A stretch of 64,000 nucleotides of DNA from Apostichopus japonicus (Eukaryota; Echinodermata; Holothuroidea; Aspidochirotida; Stichopodidae): positions 41,841,631-41,905,630 of the forward strand of contig NC_092568.1 of NCBI RefSeq assembly GCF_037975245.1. Reading direction: 5' to 3'. Within the stretch, counting starts at the first letter, position 1, and each line of letters opens with the position of its first letter. Shown here piece by piece: positions 51,401 to 63,639 of the stretch. The notes below the pieces were generated by a model. That model saw only the letters and a program-made list of their open reading frames with translations, was not told where the DNA came from and did not search any database. Made by a program: the position numbers and the translations under genes.

Positions 51401-54400
51401 ACTCCTTAACATAGAAGTACACACTTGACAGCGTTTCAAACCGGCTAGATCCATACATGTCGGAATATAATAACACAGATATACTCCACTTAATCGCGTA
51501 ATAATAATAGTGCAACTCATGTTATGATAATAACACGCGCCATTAAACGTCAATGAATTGCCTAAAGTAGAAGTATGAGCACATGTAGATAAAAATCACC
51601 CGATGATCTTCAGAAAATAGGTTCGATCTTAGATTCATTATTCTTATAACTATTTTTATTGTTACAGCTATTGTTGGTGTATCCCTTGCAGTTTACACCT
51701 CAGCTACAGATGAAATTCTTTGGAAGACTCCCATCGTATGGGCCGGTAGGATGAATCATTTTCACTACTCACTGGTTTCTTGAAAACAACAGTTTTAAGT
51801 AAAATAATGGTCCATGCGCCTCCATTGCTACAAATATGCTTTCACATATTATACAAAGCATGACTCTTGTTTATTTTTAATGTATGATCAACCATTCTAC
51901 TTTGCCTACCTTCTTTCATATGTTAATTTCCCTCTTGATATTTGATGATCTATAATCTAGTCTTTATTACAAACCGGTGGTTATACATGACCATTTTGTA
52001 AAGCTTAACTAGATGGACTATTTTCTCCATAACTCACTCTTGCTAATTCCTTTTTTGGTCATTAGTTTTTGCCTTTGCCTTTGCACTTTCTTTTCTTCTT
52101 TTTACTTTAATCAGGTGGCGAGGTTTCTGTGGATGCCCCGATTACTGTCCCCATAACGACTGATAGAATAGAGAGACTGATACCAGCATATTTACATATT
52201 TTGGTGACGTCATTCTCATCAGTTGGAACAGTGATTATTCTTATAACCACCCTGCTCATCATTCGTTATATCAGAAGAGGGTTAGTTTTCAATTTGTCTT
52301 TCTCCTTGTATGCTTTTTTTAAATAAATAATAAATAGTGCGTTTTTTTTTTCTATAATCAATGTATTGTTCTTAAACTTGTCAGTAACAACAATTCAAAT
52401 TCATTTCACTTATGTTTGTAAGAAAATAGCAGTTTTACAAAAACATGAATGATAAATTGAAATTAGCTATTAATCATGACTTTCAGTATTATATCTTTCC
52501 GGTTTTTGCAATGTTTTGACACTCATAGATCACGCCTCGGCCTGGATGCTGTCTTCGATTACGTCACACTATTCGGTGGCTTCCTAATGTTTGTCTCAGT
52601 GTCGTGTACCAAATCTGATCTGCTGCCCTCTCTATCAGACCAACATCATCTCCTTGTTTGCAAGGTAATAAGAATTATCAAGGTCACCTCATCCATTAGA
52701 TAAACATTTATGAATGAGCAACGATACAACATATCCACTTAAGCCTGAATTTTGCAGCTGCAATATTTATCAGAAAATTAAGCCATATATACAATTTATT
52801 AACTAATATTGATTGCAATCATCTGTCTTAAAGTTGGAGCTTTAAAAACGAAACTAGTTGCCAGCTTATCCAAGTAAAGCCATGAATAGCGAAGAGCAAA
52901 CTTTTGTTTAATAAAAAAAGATGTAGTTTTTATCCTTTTTATTGGTCATATGAAGGTCCTCAATAAGAGAGGAATGTTTATGTGACTAACAATAAATGTT
53001 AACTCAAGATGATTTTACACAACATAAGCGTCAGTACAAATTTGACATTGGAAGGATTTAGACAACATTTCCGGTTCATTTTCTTTTTGATGAATAGATT
53101 CACGATGTCATTGCTTCTCTGGGTTTTACTATGGCTGTATCAACACTTGTTGCAAGAATCTTGCTGGTTTATAATTCCTTAAAGTCAGATGCTCACGTGG
53201 TAGGTTATACAAGGTTCTTCCCATGGTTACACCACACCTTTAAAGTAAAGAAGTCTCGCTTAAAACGGAACGGAAGCGAAAAACATTTTTGGTTTAAATT
53301 GGTCAAATGTAGATTAACGTCAGCGTAAGTTATTTTAGTGATAATTATTGTTTGTTGATTATTGTTATATTTAGATTTCATTTAAATGTTATTACAAAAA
53401 TGTCCCTTAATTTTGATAGATGGATGGGTGGATGCGTTGGGTGGGTAAGTGGGTGAGTGGATGGATGGATGGTTGGGTGGGTAAGTGGGTGAGTGGATGG
53501 ACGGACGGACGGACGGACGGACGGACGGACGGACGGACGGACGGACGGACGGACGGACTGACGGACTGACGGACGGACGGACGGACGGACGGACGGACGG
53601 ACGGACGGACGGACGGACGGACGGACGGACGGACGGACGGACGGACGGACGGACGGACGGACGGACGGACGGACGGACGGACGGACGGACGGACGGACGG
53701 ACGGACGGACGGACGGATGGATGGATCGATTTGAAATGTTGAAGTGAACGTTGATTAATATGGTTAGTATTGGTTAAATTGTAAATAAGACAATACGATG
53801 CAGCTTATTATATCCATTCATATTTAATTATTACATAAATAAATATAAAAAAATATATATATATATATTATTGAGGTTTAAGGTGTTGCAGATATGAATA
53901 ACATTTCAATTCGGATTTCTTTCGTTATCACAGGGTAGCAGTGTTTTAAAACTTGGTAGCATAATTGCAGCCCTCTTAACATTTGATGCGATCTGTCTGA
54001 CTTTGAAAAACGTTCTGTATCCTGTTAAACTCAATTTTGTGCCCTTGGGAAGCGAGGTGAGCTTTGTTTAACTTCTTTCAGAATGGATATATATGAATTA
54101 ACATCATATATATAATAAATCATACTAACTGCAAATTGTAAATCTTACTAAAAAGTCTATGCATCGTGAAAACTACAGCACCCGAATAAGACAGAATGAG
54201 TTTTGATATGCCATTTGTTTATTTTCCTGTCAGGTGGATCCAGAGGATTCCAATCATTTCATTGAATACTACTTCAGTGTATGTTCCTCGGGAGATGGAG
54301 CCATCCCACTCCTCCTCTCGTTTGCTGATAAAGCAATTCTGCTTCTCGCCGGGTTATCATTATCTTATGAAATAACACAAGTAAAGTATATTTCCAACAG

Positions 54401-57400
54401 CTTGCATGAATATATGTATACAAAATATAATATATAAAAATAATATAAAAAATACTTGACCTTTTTACTAAAACCGTAGTACTTTTTAACTATAAAAGTA
54501 CCGGAAACCACACACATGATATCTTTGTAACTATCTTAATTCTTAATACCTTGAATATAGTACAATGGTTATTTAGCACTATATAATTTGCATATACCGT
54601 CTTCAGAATGATTTCTCTTCGTTGATATGTTATGTTTCTTTTATACTTTTATCATATTTAGGCCAAATTGACTCCGGTGGGAGACAGTAAACAGGTCGCC
54701 ATCTGTATCTATAACATCATCTTATTTTGTGTCTGTGGTCTCATCTTGACATTCCTACTCAAGAACACACCCACTGAGTCTTATATATTTACATCCTCCC
54801 TGGTTATCTGCTGCACTACCGTCACTATCTTGGTCTTGTACTTACCCAAGGTGAAATAAGTATGATGAAATACTTCTCTCCGTAATTTACTTTCCGAGAT
54901 AATTCGAATTGATGCAGAGTTGTTAACCGTGACAATGAGTTTGGCAGTGATGAACGCGATTGATCACTAACAAAGCTTTACTTACGATGTATTTATGTTA
55001 AAATTCTGAAGCTTTATTACGCTGTTTAGTTTAATAATGGTTGCATGAAATGCATATGTAATTTCTTCATTCTTCATCTTATACCATCCGGAAGACAGAC
55101 AATAACTAAAGCATCGTTTAAATATTACGTCACGTATTTTCGTGCTTTTTAAACGGACAAAAGTACTCATTTCAGATAATCACTTGGGTGAAAAATCGAA
55201 AATTAGACGAAAATCATGGATCAAGAAAAAGCCGATATACGTCAACAACAGCTGATGTTTCATCGGTAAGGACTGTAACTCATGCAATCTTTTGAATGCT
55301 AAAAAAAGTAATTTTCACTCAACAAACCATTTAAAGGTTTAAAACGTTTATTGTTACATCTTGGTTATTTTCCAAATACGTCAAACGTTTTAAACGAAGT
55401 TTTATAGTTTAAGCTTACATTTAGATATTCTCAAGTAAGTCTTAAGCATTTTGTCATGTCAAAAACCATAGATTAATCCTTGTGCCAAAGTAGGAAGGTA
55501 AAATATTAATTTCTTGTGGGTTTGACTCTTCAATATCATCTTTAAAGATTAAAAAACATGATATACACAGTCTTGTAATAAATGGGCGCACGTGTAACCT
55601 ACGACCTGACATGAGCTATGACATTGCTTTGAAGTTAAATACACAGATATTAGTAACTATTTCTTCTGTGTCTCTCTTATTATGTCTCTTGCTAAGAGTG
55701 CTGCATCAACCAATGAAAACCTGCGAGGCAAGGTACCAAAGCAATTATTGGATGAGAATATCAAACTGAAAAAGCAATACAAACAGGTAAATATATAATA
55801 TATGCAAACTAATTGATGTAAAAGGTTAAACGAATCATTTCATTTTGAGAAACCGATATGGGTTAAACCTAACTTATAAACAGGTTCCACGAACCAACAA
55901 ATTACATGTTGTCAATGCAATTCTTTTGCTGATCATTCGTTGACCATATGAATAAGAGAGCTATATTGAACGAACAGATACGTCGTGATTCTTTAGAAAT
56001 TAAATTAAATTTTTACCTTGTTCTGTTTCGTGTACTATCAAGATTTTGGATTGAAGAGTATATGAAAACAATATAATTATTTATTTTCAATTACAATAGA
56101 ATAAAACTACATACTGTGGAAGTTTATCAGATACTTTGGTTTAAGTCCTAACTGCAAGATACACATGATGCGTTAAAATATTATATCATTTACAATTAAT
56201 AAAATAATTGAATAATTGAATAATTGACGGCGCTGCTCTAGTGGCGACACGCTTGCACTTGTTCTCGTCTGTTTACCGTCTTTTTCACTGTCTATATCGT
56301 AAAGTTACTTATACTCACACATACAGGATGGATTCTACCACATGGACGATCATGTTAGTCATGCTTCTCTCGATATTATATCCTTGTTTCGGGGAAATGG
56401 AGAATTGTTTGCCACCTGTCAGTATCCGATACACTACAGCCGAACTCTATGCACTGCGTAGTAAGCCTATACACGGCGACCTACAACGTTTACTCAGTGC
56501 GGACATATCGATCCCCAAGGAAGTTCGCAAACGGAAACGCGGCAAAGCAGGAGGCGTGCGAAAGAGAATGCAGAGACTGAAGCACAAGCCCTATTTACCA
56601 GCCATCGTAATGGGTAATGTACAATCACTGACCAACAAAATTGACGAGATTTCTGCTAACTGTAAATATTTCCACGAATTCCGTAACGCTAGCATACTGT
56701 CCTTCACCGAAACCTGGCTTACAGATCATCATAACGACTCACATGTCTCAATCGATGGATTTAAACTATTACGGGGGGATCGGACTGCCCAATCTGGCAA
56801 AGGAAAAGGGGGTGGTGTATGTATTTACGTAAATGAGAAATGGTGCCACCAGAACAATGCACTCATCAAGCGCCATTCGTGTTCACCGAATATCGAAGTT
56901 CTAACTGTTAGTCTACGCCCTTATTACTTGCCTAGAGAGTTTTCGCATGCGATTGTTCATACTGTTTATGTGCCAAATCGTAACGTGGCCAAATCGGCAG
57001 CATCAGAACTTGTTGACATTATTGATCAATTTGAGACCATGGCCCCAGATGCTTTAACTATTATCAATGGCGACTTCAATCACTGTAATCTTAAAAGGAG
57101 TAGCGTGAACTACTACCAACAGATTAAATGCCCGACCCGAGATGCAGCTATCCTGGACCTATTGTACACGAATGTCAAAGATGCTTACCTGTCCATTCAA
57201 TTACCCAAACTCGGAAAAGCCGATCACAACCTTGTCAATCTGGTGCCTCGCTATAGACCCAAGATACAAAGGGAGAAACCCCGAACAATAGCAGTAAAGC
57301 AGTGGAATAATGCCTCTATTGACCATCTCCGGGCAGAGTTGGACTCTACCGACTGGGATATATTCGTGGAGGCCAGCGCTGACGTGCACGAGCTAACCCA

Positions 57401-59566
57401 GACAATAAGTGATTACATTTCATTCTGCGTCGAGAATACCATCCCATCGAAGCAGGTTAAGATCTTCCCGAATAATAAACCGTGGATTACGAAGAGGGTG
57501 AAGGTAATTATCAACAAGAAGAAAGGACTCTTCAAAAAAGGTGACACAAATGCATTGAAAGAGGTACAGAAGGAGCTCAAAAAGGTGATCGCCGAAGAAA
57601 AATCCGCTTACCGTGACAAGATCGAGGGCTTATTCAAAGACAATAATATGAAACGTGTTTGGGACGGTATCCGACTTATGAGTGGCTATAGCAATAAATC
57701 TAAATCTTGCCACTTACCTGCAATCACCACAGACTATGCCAATCATTTGAACACATTTTACAACCGTTTTGATGATCATGATTTTTCGGATGAACTCCAT
57801 GGTTTGAAAACTTCATTAACAGATTCTAATTGTAACATAGTAGTGTCAGAGAATGAGGTTCGCAGGCATTTTTTAAAGTTACATCCATCAAAGGCTGCCG
57901 GACCAGATAATGTTTCACCCAGAGTTTTAAAATATTGTGCCCTAGAGTTGGCTCATATTTTTACTAAAATTTACAATTTATCTTTTGAAACGGGACAGGT
58001 GCCTCATCTCTGGAAGCAATCTAGGATAGCTCCTGTGTCTAAGCGGCCGGTCATATCGTGTATGAATGACCTCCGCCCTATTGCCCTAACGGCTGTGCCC
58101 ATGAAAGTCTGTGAGCGTTTATTTTTGAACCACTTTAAGCCTTTGGTCACCCCTTTTTCAGACCCCTTACAATTTGCCTACAAAGCCAGTCGTAGCTGCG
58201 AGGATGCAATCCTCGTTCTACTTCAGTGGTTATATTCTCACTTAGAGCAACAAGGCACCTCTGCACGTGTGACGTTTTTCGATTTCTCTTCCGCCTTTAA
58301 TACCATCCAGCCACACATTCTCACAAAGAAACTGATCAGAATGGACATCCCTCATGGGTTCATTAACTGGATAATGAATTATATGACAGAAAGAACCCAG
58401 TTTGTTAGTCTCGGTCCTACATGCCGGTCAGGTGTAATTTTGTCCAACACTGGAGCTCCCCAGGGAACTGTCCTTGCACCTTTTCTCTTTACTTTGTACA
58501 CGGCTGACTGTAGGTCTCAGGAGGAGATGTGCCCCCTCATCAAGTTCGCTGATGATACAGCCATGGCTGGTCTCATCCATGGTGATGATGATGAGGCATA
58601 TCTCCGCCAGCTGCAGTCATTCGTGGACTACTGTGACACCAACTTTCTTCAATTGAATATCTCCAAAACGAAGGAGATGGTTATTGATTTTCGCCGTAGT
58701 ACTGTCCCACCACCACCTGTCATTATCAAGAGTATGGAAGTTGAAAGGGTGTCCTCTTACAAGTACCTTGGCGTTCACTTGAACGATTCTTTAACTTGGG
58801 GCGATCAGGTGGATGCTCTAATCAAGAAGCTGAATAGCAGGTTGTATTGTTTAAATAAAATGGCCAGTTTTAACGTCCGTACTTCTATAATGGATATTTT
58901 TTACAACGCTACTATCTGTGGCGTATGGCGGTATTGTCTCGTCGGTTGGGGCGGGAACGCCACGGGGACTGACAGAGACCGTATTGACAGCATTATTCGT
59001 AAAGCGGGTAGAGTCATTGGAGACCCCCAATCAACAGTTGAGGAAATTTATGTGTGCTTGCTCCAAAACAAACTAGACATTGTTTGGAATGACCATGATC
59101 ACCCGCTTCACTGTTATCTGCACGATAATATCATAACTAGGGGCACTGGCAGACTGCGTCTCCCACCCATGAGAACAAACCGTCATCGCAATTCGTTTAT
59201 TCCACGTGCAATAAGGCTTTACAATGATAACTTGAGCCGTTAGGTCCTGCCTATGTGTGTTTTATTGTTCGATTGTTTAATGTTTTATCATTCCGTTCTT
59301 TCCCTGTTTTTCATATTTGTAACATAGCTATATTTTTGTACTGTCTTTTACATTTTATGTGCAAGATCTTAATTTCCTTCTTTGGAGCAATAAAGTTCTA
59401 CTTATCTTATCTTATCTTATCTTATCTTAAATAAAAAACTACTTTTGCTAGTATGCATATGAATGATTACGTTTTACGTATTTCTCGTCAGTTGCAGCAA
59501 ATGGTCCTTCAGAGGACACGCGAAACAACTGCAGGTGGTTCGAACAAGATGTTCACCGGTGATTAG
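39470..59566 (+). CDS. GABA-B-like class C GPCR with inserted C-type lectin domain, copy 3 (complete, 920 aa)
   Basis: Exons: 39470-39706, 42639-42776, 43052-43219, 43513-43611, 44171-44236, 48034-48231, 49486-49737, 49998-50058, 50458-50632, 51021-51193, 51668-51745, 52115-52280, 52529-52664, 53098-53199, 53934-54056, 54234-54380, 54662-54850, 55176-55265, 55697-55786, 59492-59566 (TAG). The total of 2763 nt is in frame. Domain order is as in copy 2: signal peptide, VFT, CTLD, linker, 7TM, coiled coil. Exon 3 is two codons shorter than in copy 2, and the last exon is eight codons longer, matching copy 1. Intron 5 is enlarged to 3.8 kb by a transposon with inverted terminal repeats, and intron 19 to 3.7 kb by an intact LINE; neither disrupts coding sequence. 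Reading frame and TM cysteines are conserved, so the copy looks functional. Confidence 0.9.
39707..42638 (+). other. Intron 1 of copy 3
   Basis: Mostly homologous to intron 1 of copy 2, with about 200 bp extra around 40880-41100 that includes a 61-codon plus-strand frame (40872-41057). I do not recognise that frame. G-rich runs occur at 39985-40010 and 42390-42410. Other short frames here are not shared with copy 2. Confidence 0.6.
44528..47714 (+). mobile_element. 3.2-kb DNA transposon-like element in intron 5 of copy 3
   Basis: The ends are exact inverted repeats: GCACTGTTAAAAA at 44528-44540 and its complement at 47702-47714. Copy 2 lacks the whole stretch at the matching site near 21640. 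Subterminal regions hold many TTTACATGTAAA and TTTTAACAG motifs, typical of transposase-binding subterminal repeats. No transposase is recognisable. A frame from 46126 reads HFVLIMGDRVGAH and continues after one frameshift near 46255 as HVLDLNYPWQCAVTWAFVQK (to 46420); it resembles the C-terminal part of SAMD3-like proteins common in fish and invertebrate mobile elements. The element appears non-autonomous. Confidence 0.6.
46126..46420 (+). pseudogene. Frameshifted SAMD3-like ORF inside the transposon
   Basis: Starts MPKYLEEVENRQHFVLIMGD and passes through QIIVVADWHRLEQHAILKAL; a +1 shift near 46255 joins it to FVYSNLLHVLDLNYPWQC, AVTWAFVQKLLCGLDDIV and ends KAD-stop at 46420. The pattern of a hydrophobic beta strand, then YP.....W.F.Q, is the one I know from the ends of SAMD3-like proteins of mobile elements. 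Similarity is judged by eye, so the assignment is tentative. Confidence 0.35.
50458..51193 (+). other. C-type lectin-like domain cassette, copy 3 (exons 9 and 10)
   Basis: Exons 50458-50632 and 51021-51193 correspond one-to-one with copy 2 and use the same phases (1-2 and 2-1). Landmarks are CPPHWF, YCF, ADWSQAVTSC, the G-A-D-L-A-D-L strand, SVWIRDES and NCSEERAFIC. Several substitutions from copy 2 (D to H after CPP, R to G before YC, HL to LL, K to V before FAG) lie on the likely surface, while cysteines and core residues are kept. As in copy 2, no EPN/QPD or WND calcium motif is visible. Confidence 0.83.
53400..53725 (+). repeat. (ACGG)n microsatellite with a GATG/GGTG border, intron 14 of copy 3
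   Basis: A border of GATGGATGGGTGGG and GTGAGTGG repeats (53420-53497) leads into about 55 units of ACGG (53498-53716) with two ACTG variants, then ends GATGGATGGATC. The frame reading DGRT is an artefact. The GATG borders on both sides show that the ACGG array arose inside an older GATG array. Confidence 0.95.
56228..59428 (+). mobile_element. Full-length CR1/L2-type LINE inserted in intron 19 of copy 3
   Basis: The element starts near ACGGCGCTGCTCTAG (56228), has about 100 bp of 5' UTR, one intact ORF (56328-59243), a 3' UTR with GAGCAATAAAG, and a (CTTAT)n tail at 59400-59428. Intron 19 of copy 2 lacks it: its sequence passes straight from ATCATTTACAACTAATAA to CAAACTACTTTTGGTAG. The pentanucleotide tail and single-ORF layout fit the CR1/L2 group. 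AATAAAA appears on both sides and may be the target-site duplication. It lies in the same orientation as the host gene. Confidence 0.9.
56328..59243 (+). CDS. LINE ORF: endonuclease and reverse transcriptase (971 aa)
   Basis: This encodes the retrotransposition protein that nicks target DNA and copies the element RNA. I chose the ATG at 56328; the open frame extends 29 codons upstream but begins with GTG. An N-terminal basic stretch (VRKRKRGKAGGVRKR) precedes the APE-type endonuclease: IVMGNVQSLTNKIDE (about residue 95), FTETWL (about 126), GGVCIYV, GDFNHC (about 247) and KADHNLV (about 298). The RT follows: KAAGPDNVSP, NDLRPIALT, FAYKASRS, FDFSSAFNTI (motif A), GAPQGTVLAPFLF (about 709), FADDTA (740-745, catalytic aspartates) and YLGVHL. 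The C-terminus has RHRNSFIPRAIRLYN. No RNase H domain is seen. The frame is fully intact, so the copy is young and may be active. Confidence 0.9.
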   Translation: MDSTTWTIMLVMLLSILYPCFGEMENCLPPVSIRYTTAELYALRSKPIHGDLQRLLSADISIPKEVRKRKRGKAGGVRKRMQRLKHKPYLPAIVMGNVQSLTNKIDEISANCKYFHEFRNASILSFTETWLTDHHNDSHVSIDGFKLLRGDRTAQSGKGKGGGVCIYVNEKWCHQNNALIKRHSCSPNIEVLTVSLRPYYLPREFSHAIVHTVYVPNRNVAKSAASELVDIIDQFETMAPDALTIINGDFNHCNLKRSSVNYYQQIKCPTRDAAILDLLYTNVKDAYLSIQLPKLGKADHNLVNLVPRYRPKIQREKPRTIAVKQWNNASIDHLRAELDSTDWDIFVEASADVHELTQTISDYISFCVENTIPSKQVKIFPNNKPWITKRVKVIINKKKGLFKKGDTNALKEVQKELKKVIAEEKSAYRDKIEGLFKDNNMKRVWDGIRLMSGYSNKSKSCHLPAITTDYANHLNTFYNRFDDHDFSDELHGLKTSLTDSNCNIVVSENEVRRHFLKLHPSKAAGPDNVSPRVLKYCALELAHIFTKIYNLSFETGQVPHLWKQSRIAPVSKRPVISCMNDLRPIALTAVPMKVCERLFLNHFKPLVTPFSDPLQFAYKASRSCEDAILVLLQWLYSHLEQQGTSARVTFFDFSSAFNTIQPHILTKKLIRMDIPHGFINWIMNYMTERTQFVSLGPTCRSGVILSNTGAPQGTVLAPFLFTLYTADCRSQEEMCPLIKFADDTAMAGLIHGDDDEAYLRQLQSFVDYCDTNFLQLNISKTKEMVIDFRRSTVPPPPVIIKSMEVERVSSYKYLGVHLNDSLTWGDQVDALIKKLNSRLYCLNKMASFNVRTSIMDIFYNATICGVWRYCLVGWGGNATGTDRDRIDSIIRKAGRVIGDPQSTVEEIYVCLLQNKLDIVWNDHDHPLHCYLHDNIITRGTGRLRLPPMRTNRHRNSFIPRAIRLYNDNLSR

Positions 59567-60353
59567 AAATCATGAGTAACGAAACGTTCATAACTAGAGC
59601 GAATATTTGTCTCAAAGCTGACAAACACTTGAATAGTTTTGTATTATTTGTTATGCGTTTTATATATATTATATGTTCTGTAAAAGACAATTCATTGTTT
59701 CCTGTGCCAGGGTATTATAGCCTTATTTAGATGACAGTAGGCATCTGCATTTAATAGGTTGGTTACATATCTATATCTGCAAGTAGAAGCATTGTGATAC
59801 TTCCCATGTCATATGACTTTACAGTTAGTAAACACTGAAACAACAATATACAACATATGTTATTTACCTACATATCCTTACTACTTAAATGCTCATTGCG
59901 GTTTCCTACTTGGTGCAGTGTTTGGAGTATTTGGCTAACACGTTTGTTGTAGGCCTTTTGGTTAAGATCATGTGCAGCATTATATATATTCTTCTTGCAG
60001 GTAAACCCTGATACACACCTGACTATGATCAAACACAGACAAAATCTCAGTCGGTTCGTCGTTTAGTTTTTCCTGCCCGGGTTCTTTCCTATCATTGTTG
60101 CTGAATTTCAATATTTCAGTCTTCATTTTTCAAACACTAATCGTTTCCAGTATTTTGACTGATAATTCAGTGGTTGAAGTAGCAGTTTAATTCGTCTGTA
60201 AATTTAACGAGCACTCTTTCTAGCTTTAACTATTGAGTAAATTTAAATGAAAGATGTAATATATCTATATATTAAGGTTTCATAACAGGTTCGTTTGAAG
60301 GTTCAATTTTAATGATTTTTAAAGTTTGACTGACATGTGAATAAGTGAATAAA
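59567..60353 (+). promoter_or_regulatory. 3' UTR of copy 3 with poly(A) signal
   Basis: From the TAG stop to AATAAA (60348-60353), followed by AAGTTCTTAATGTTCATAA as in the other copies. It contains a related small frame (59889-60011) that is shortened to 40 codons. Confidence 0.6.
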
Positions 60354-60379
60354 AAGTTCTTAATGTTCATAAGCTACAT

Positions 60380-63060
60380 ATCGTGTTTATTTAATTGTTT
60401 ATTTAGTTATAAAAATTCGTCAATATTACAATATAATTGGTATATAACAAATAAAATAATACAAGAAAAACGTATTTGAGCACAACCATGAAGATAATTA
60501 TCATTAAGAACATATACCTTTACACGTTCATGAATTATATTTAATAATTAAAGCCTCGGAACTTCCTTCCCCAAAGACAAGCATATCCTTAGGCTGTTAA
60601 TTAGACCCGTCATTACGTAGTAAACCTTACAAATTCGTTTCCCGTAGGCACACAAGCTAGGTGAATGTATAACTCTTTCTATGGCTTTACTTAGGCTTGT
60701 TAACATCAGCTAACAAACAAACAACTAAGTCAAAATGCTAACACCATATTAGTATACGTGTGTTACATGTAAACTGAGCGTTCAGATTGACTGTATAAGA
60801 TATATGAAGTATGATGTTTATCCGAACCCAAAGACCCTAAAAAACGGTAAGTGCAGTTGATCGCCTGTTTATAAACGTTGAGTACATATAGATTAAAATG
60901 AACACCCTTTTATGCTACTCGGATTAATTGCCCGTTACTTACCACTATCGCATCACCCCCACCCCGCCATCCTATCTTACCACTCACACAAAAACACGCA
61001 CATAACGGTCCGATTTGACACTATGTCTACCGGATACACACCATTCTGTCAAGTCTATTGTTGCTACTAAATCTCCCCTTTAACACACAATTTCACTCTA
61101 TCCGCTCTCCAGCCCCAAGCGACACCAACGACCTCTTCATACCCTGCTTTCACACTCGCTGTAGAGATTCAAAGATGTTAAGAGGGTTCCAATGATAACT
61201 AAACATTATAGTAATTATGATAGAGTATTGCAATTCAGCAGATTGGCTGTATATTACAATGCATTCTCACTTAATTAACCAATGAACTATAAGACATAGT
61301 CATTAGCTTTCACCATCACTCCTCAATATGTCGTAATGATCACGCATTGATGAATATTCATGGGTTAATAATGTAATATTTACAGGAAATACAAAACATT
61401 GCGTGCATCTCAATGGCTTGTTCCTACATTGTATTAATTTTATTTTTGCCAATAAACCCTTCGTTAATCAAATACGTCAGAATCGCTACTTTGCTATCAA
61501 CTAACAATAAATGTTACATTGCAATACGAGACATTAGACAAAATAATTAGACATTTGGAAATATTCCCAGAGTGCCAACATTGAAGAATCCTTGAAAAAA
61601 AACTACTTTTTACAGACAATTATGAAAATATAGTAGTACTGTAATATTATACTATTTTGGACAAAAACTGCAAAAATTGGCCAGAAATGAAACAATGAGA
61701 CATTTTGACCTACAAAACAGAAACCTTCATTTCTGAAGATATGGATATCACAACCACATGTGTTTGGGGTGGTAGGATGCACATTGGGCTGTTAGGCCAT
61801 GACTCAACTTTTATAGCTTGTCGCTCGTTAGTCAACATGTCGATCCCCCGTGTAGGCTTGCAATGTATTGTTTGATGATAAACAGTCATACTGACTTGTA
61901 GCCAAATTCTGTATAGAATATACGTGTAGCATTTCATTATCACTGATACAAACAATATTGATATCATCAAGAAACAAAGATAGTCAGACAACAGTCATCA
62001 TAAAGAATGCAATATATTTTCGGACCTAAAATAGATCACCATAGTGCATATCATAGTTCTGCGTGTATGGTAACATTATCTGTCACCGAGTAATATTTAC
62101 CTTTTACAAAGTAAATACTTCCATGCTTTACGGAGTTCAATATACACATATTATATAGGAATTATAGTTTGATAACTGTTGGAAAAGTAATTCAAAGAAC
62201 TACCTCTTATACCATTATGATAGTAGGCTTCAGAGACGACTTAGATGGTGGATCATGTTGAATAGCTTAAAAATATACCGAAATACCACATATATTGACA
62301 TAAATTGAAATGAAATAAAGTATTCAATCGCTGAATGAAATGTATTGACTATAGAAACAATGTATGACTATAGCTAAATGAAACTATGAAAGTATGTATA
62401 ATACTTGCGTAAATAAAATGTCTTCTCTGTATAGGTATAACATTGACATCTGCAGGTTGCCAAGGAAACCCTCCTGTTTTAATTAAAACTTGTCGCGACA
62501 TACATGATATACTTCCTAAATGGTGCTATATCAGAATTGAAGCATACATTATTGTTTGGCTAAAATTCTAGCTCTAGTTATAGAACTACCTTGTCCGCGA
62601 TCTCTTATACGGGATACTCTGTCATAGAATAAAGGGACCGAAGAGTTATAAGATATGGCAAAGTCTTTCATCTGATGATGGTTCACGCAATGTACATGGC
62701 TTGATCAGCTTGTACTGTGAATAAAAGACAACCGTTAATCAGTATAAACTGAGGTGTTATAACACCGTAAACATGTTAGACCTGTCAGCATATGCTACTG
62801 TGCAAAAGTAGTAACCGAATTCATTACTCAAGGCTGTTTTTTCAACTAATGACTGGCTAGGAGTCTAAACAACTATTCTTTTATAAGTATACCTTGTACG
62901 GATGGCTCAAATTTCAGATTTAAAGCGTTTTTTGTTATCCACTTTCTGTAAATGTGGACGAAATTATTGGCGAGACCTAATTAGTCTTGAGTAGTCTTGT
63001 AAGTCCAGTCAATCAATATGCATAGGATTTTGTGTTTAGTATTTTCTGTTTGTAAGTCAT
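60380..63060 (-). mobile_element. Spacer of unit 3 with old LINE RT relic
   Basis: Aligned with the spacers after copies 1 and 2. The RT relic is clearest here: on the minus strand from about 62060 to 61930 the frames read SILGPKIYCILYDDC and LFLDDINIVCISDNEML, matching SILGPLLFILYIND and FADDTNIFCSDN of CR1/Jockey LINEs. A 93-codon minus-strand frame (61991-61710) overlaps the relic in a shifted frame and is not a gene. Nothing else is recognised. Confidence 0.55.
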
Positions 63061-63639
63061 TCTCATAAGCAACTGGTTATATATATAACACTCATCAATT
63101 TTAACTGATTAACGGGTACTCGCCTTTACCAGTTTTATCTGATAAAACCATGAGAATAGGCTGGATGTTTTTTTATTGTTATGTGTATGTAATGTGTATG
63201 TGTTATTGTAATGTAACAAGACATGGCACATTCGTTTTGTTATATTGCACACTGTAACACGTGTTACATGAAGTGGTTGTATTCCTATTGGGAATGGAAG
63301 AAATGAGACTGAGTACAGTAGGTTCGTAGATAGCCTCTTGCGGTATGATGTGGGAAATACTTATTTGTCTCCAATTCACAGAGTAAAGCTTAACTAAACC
63401 AAACCATCTTTTACGCTGAACAAAATGCACATTCGCACAAACCCTGCAGCCCAATAGTCAGCCCATCCAGGTGAAAGTAGCACCCTTTCTTAGACTTTTC
63501 AATAACAAACATTATCTTGTCTACAAGCAAATATCAATGTAAAAATCTTTATTAACAATTCTATTGGAATACAACATACATTATAATCAAGAAAAGACTA
63601 GTGGATCACTAGTAGTTGTTACTCAGAGTTTTTCGCTTT

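Noticed and set aside
53485-53742. Frame reading DGRT repeats
   Set aside because: Translation of (ACGG)n in intron 14 of copy 3.
61710-61991. 93-codon minus-strand frame
   Set aside because: It overlaps the RT relic in a shifted frame and the equivalent frames in units 1 and 2 are not open.
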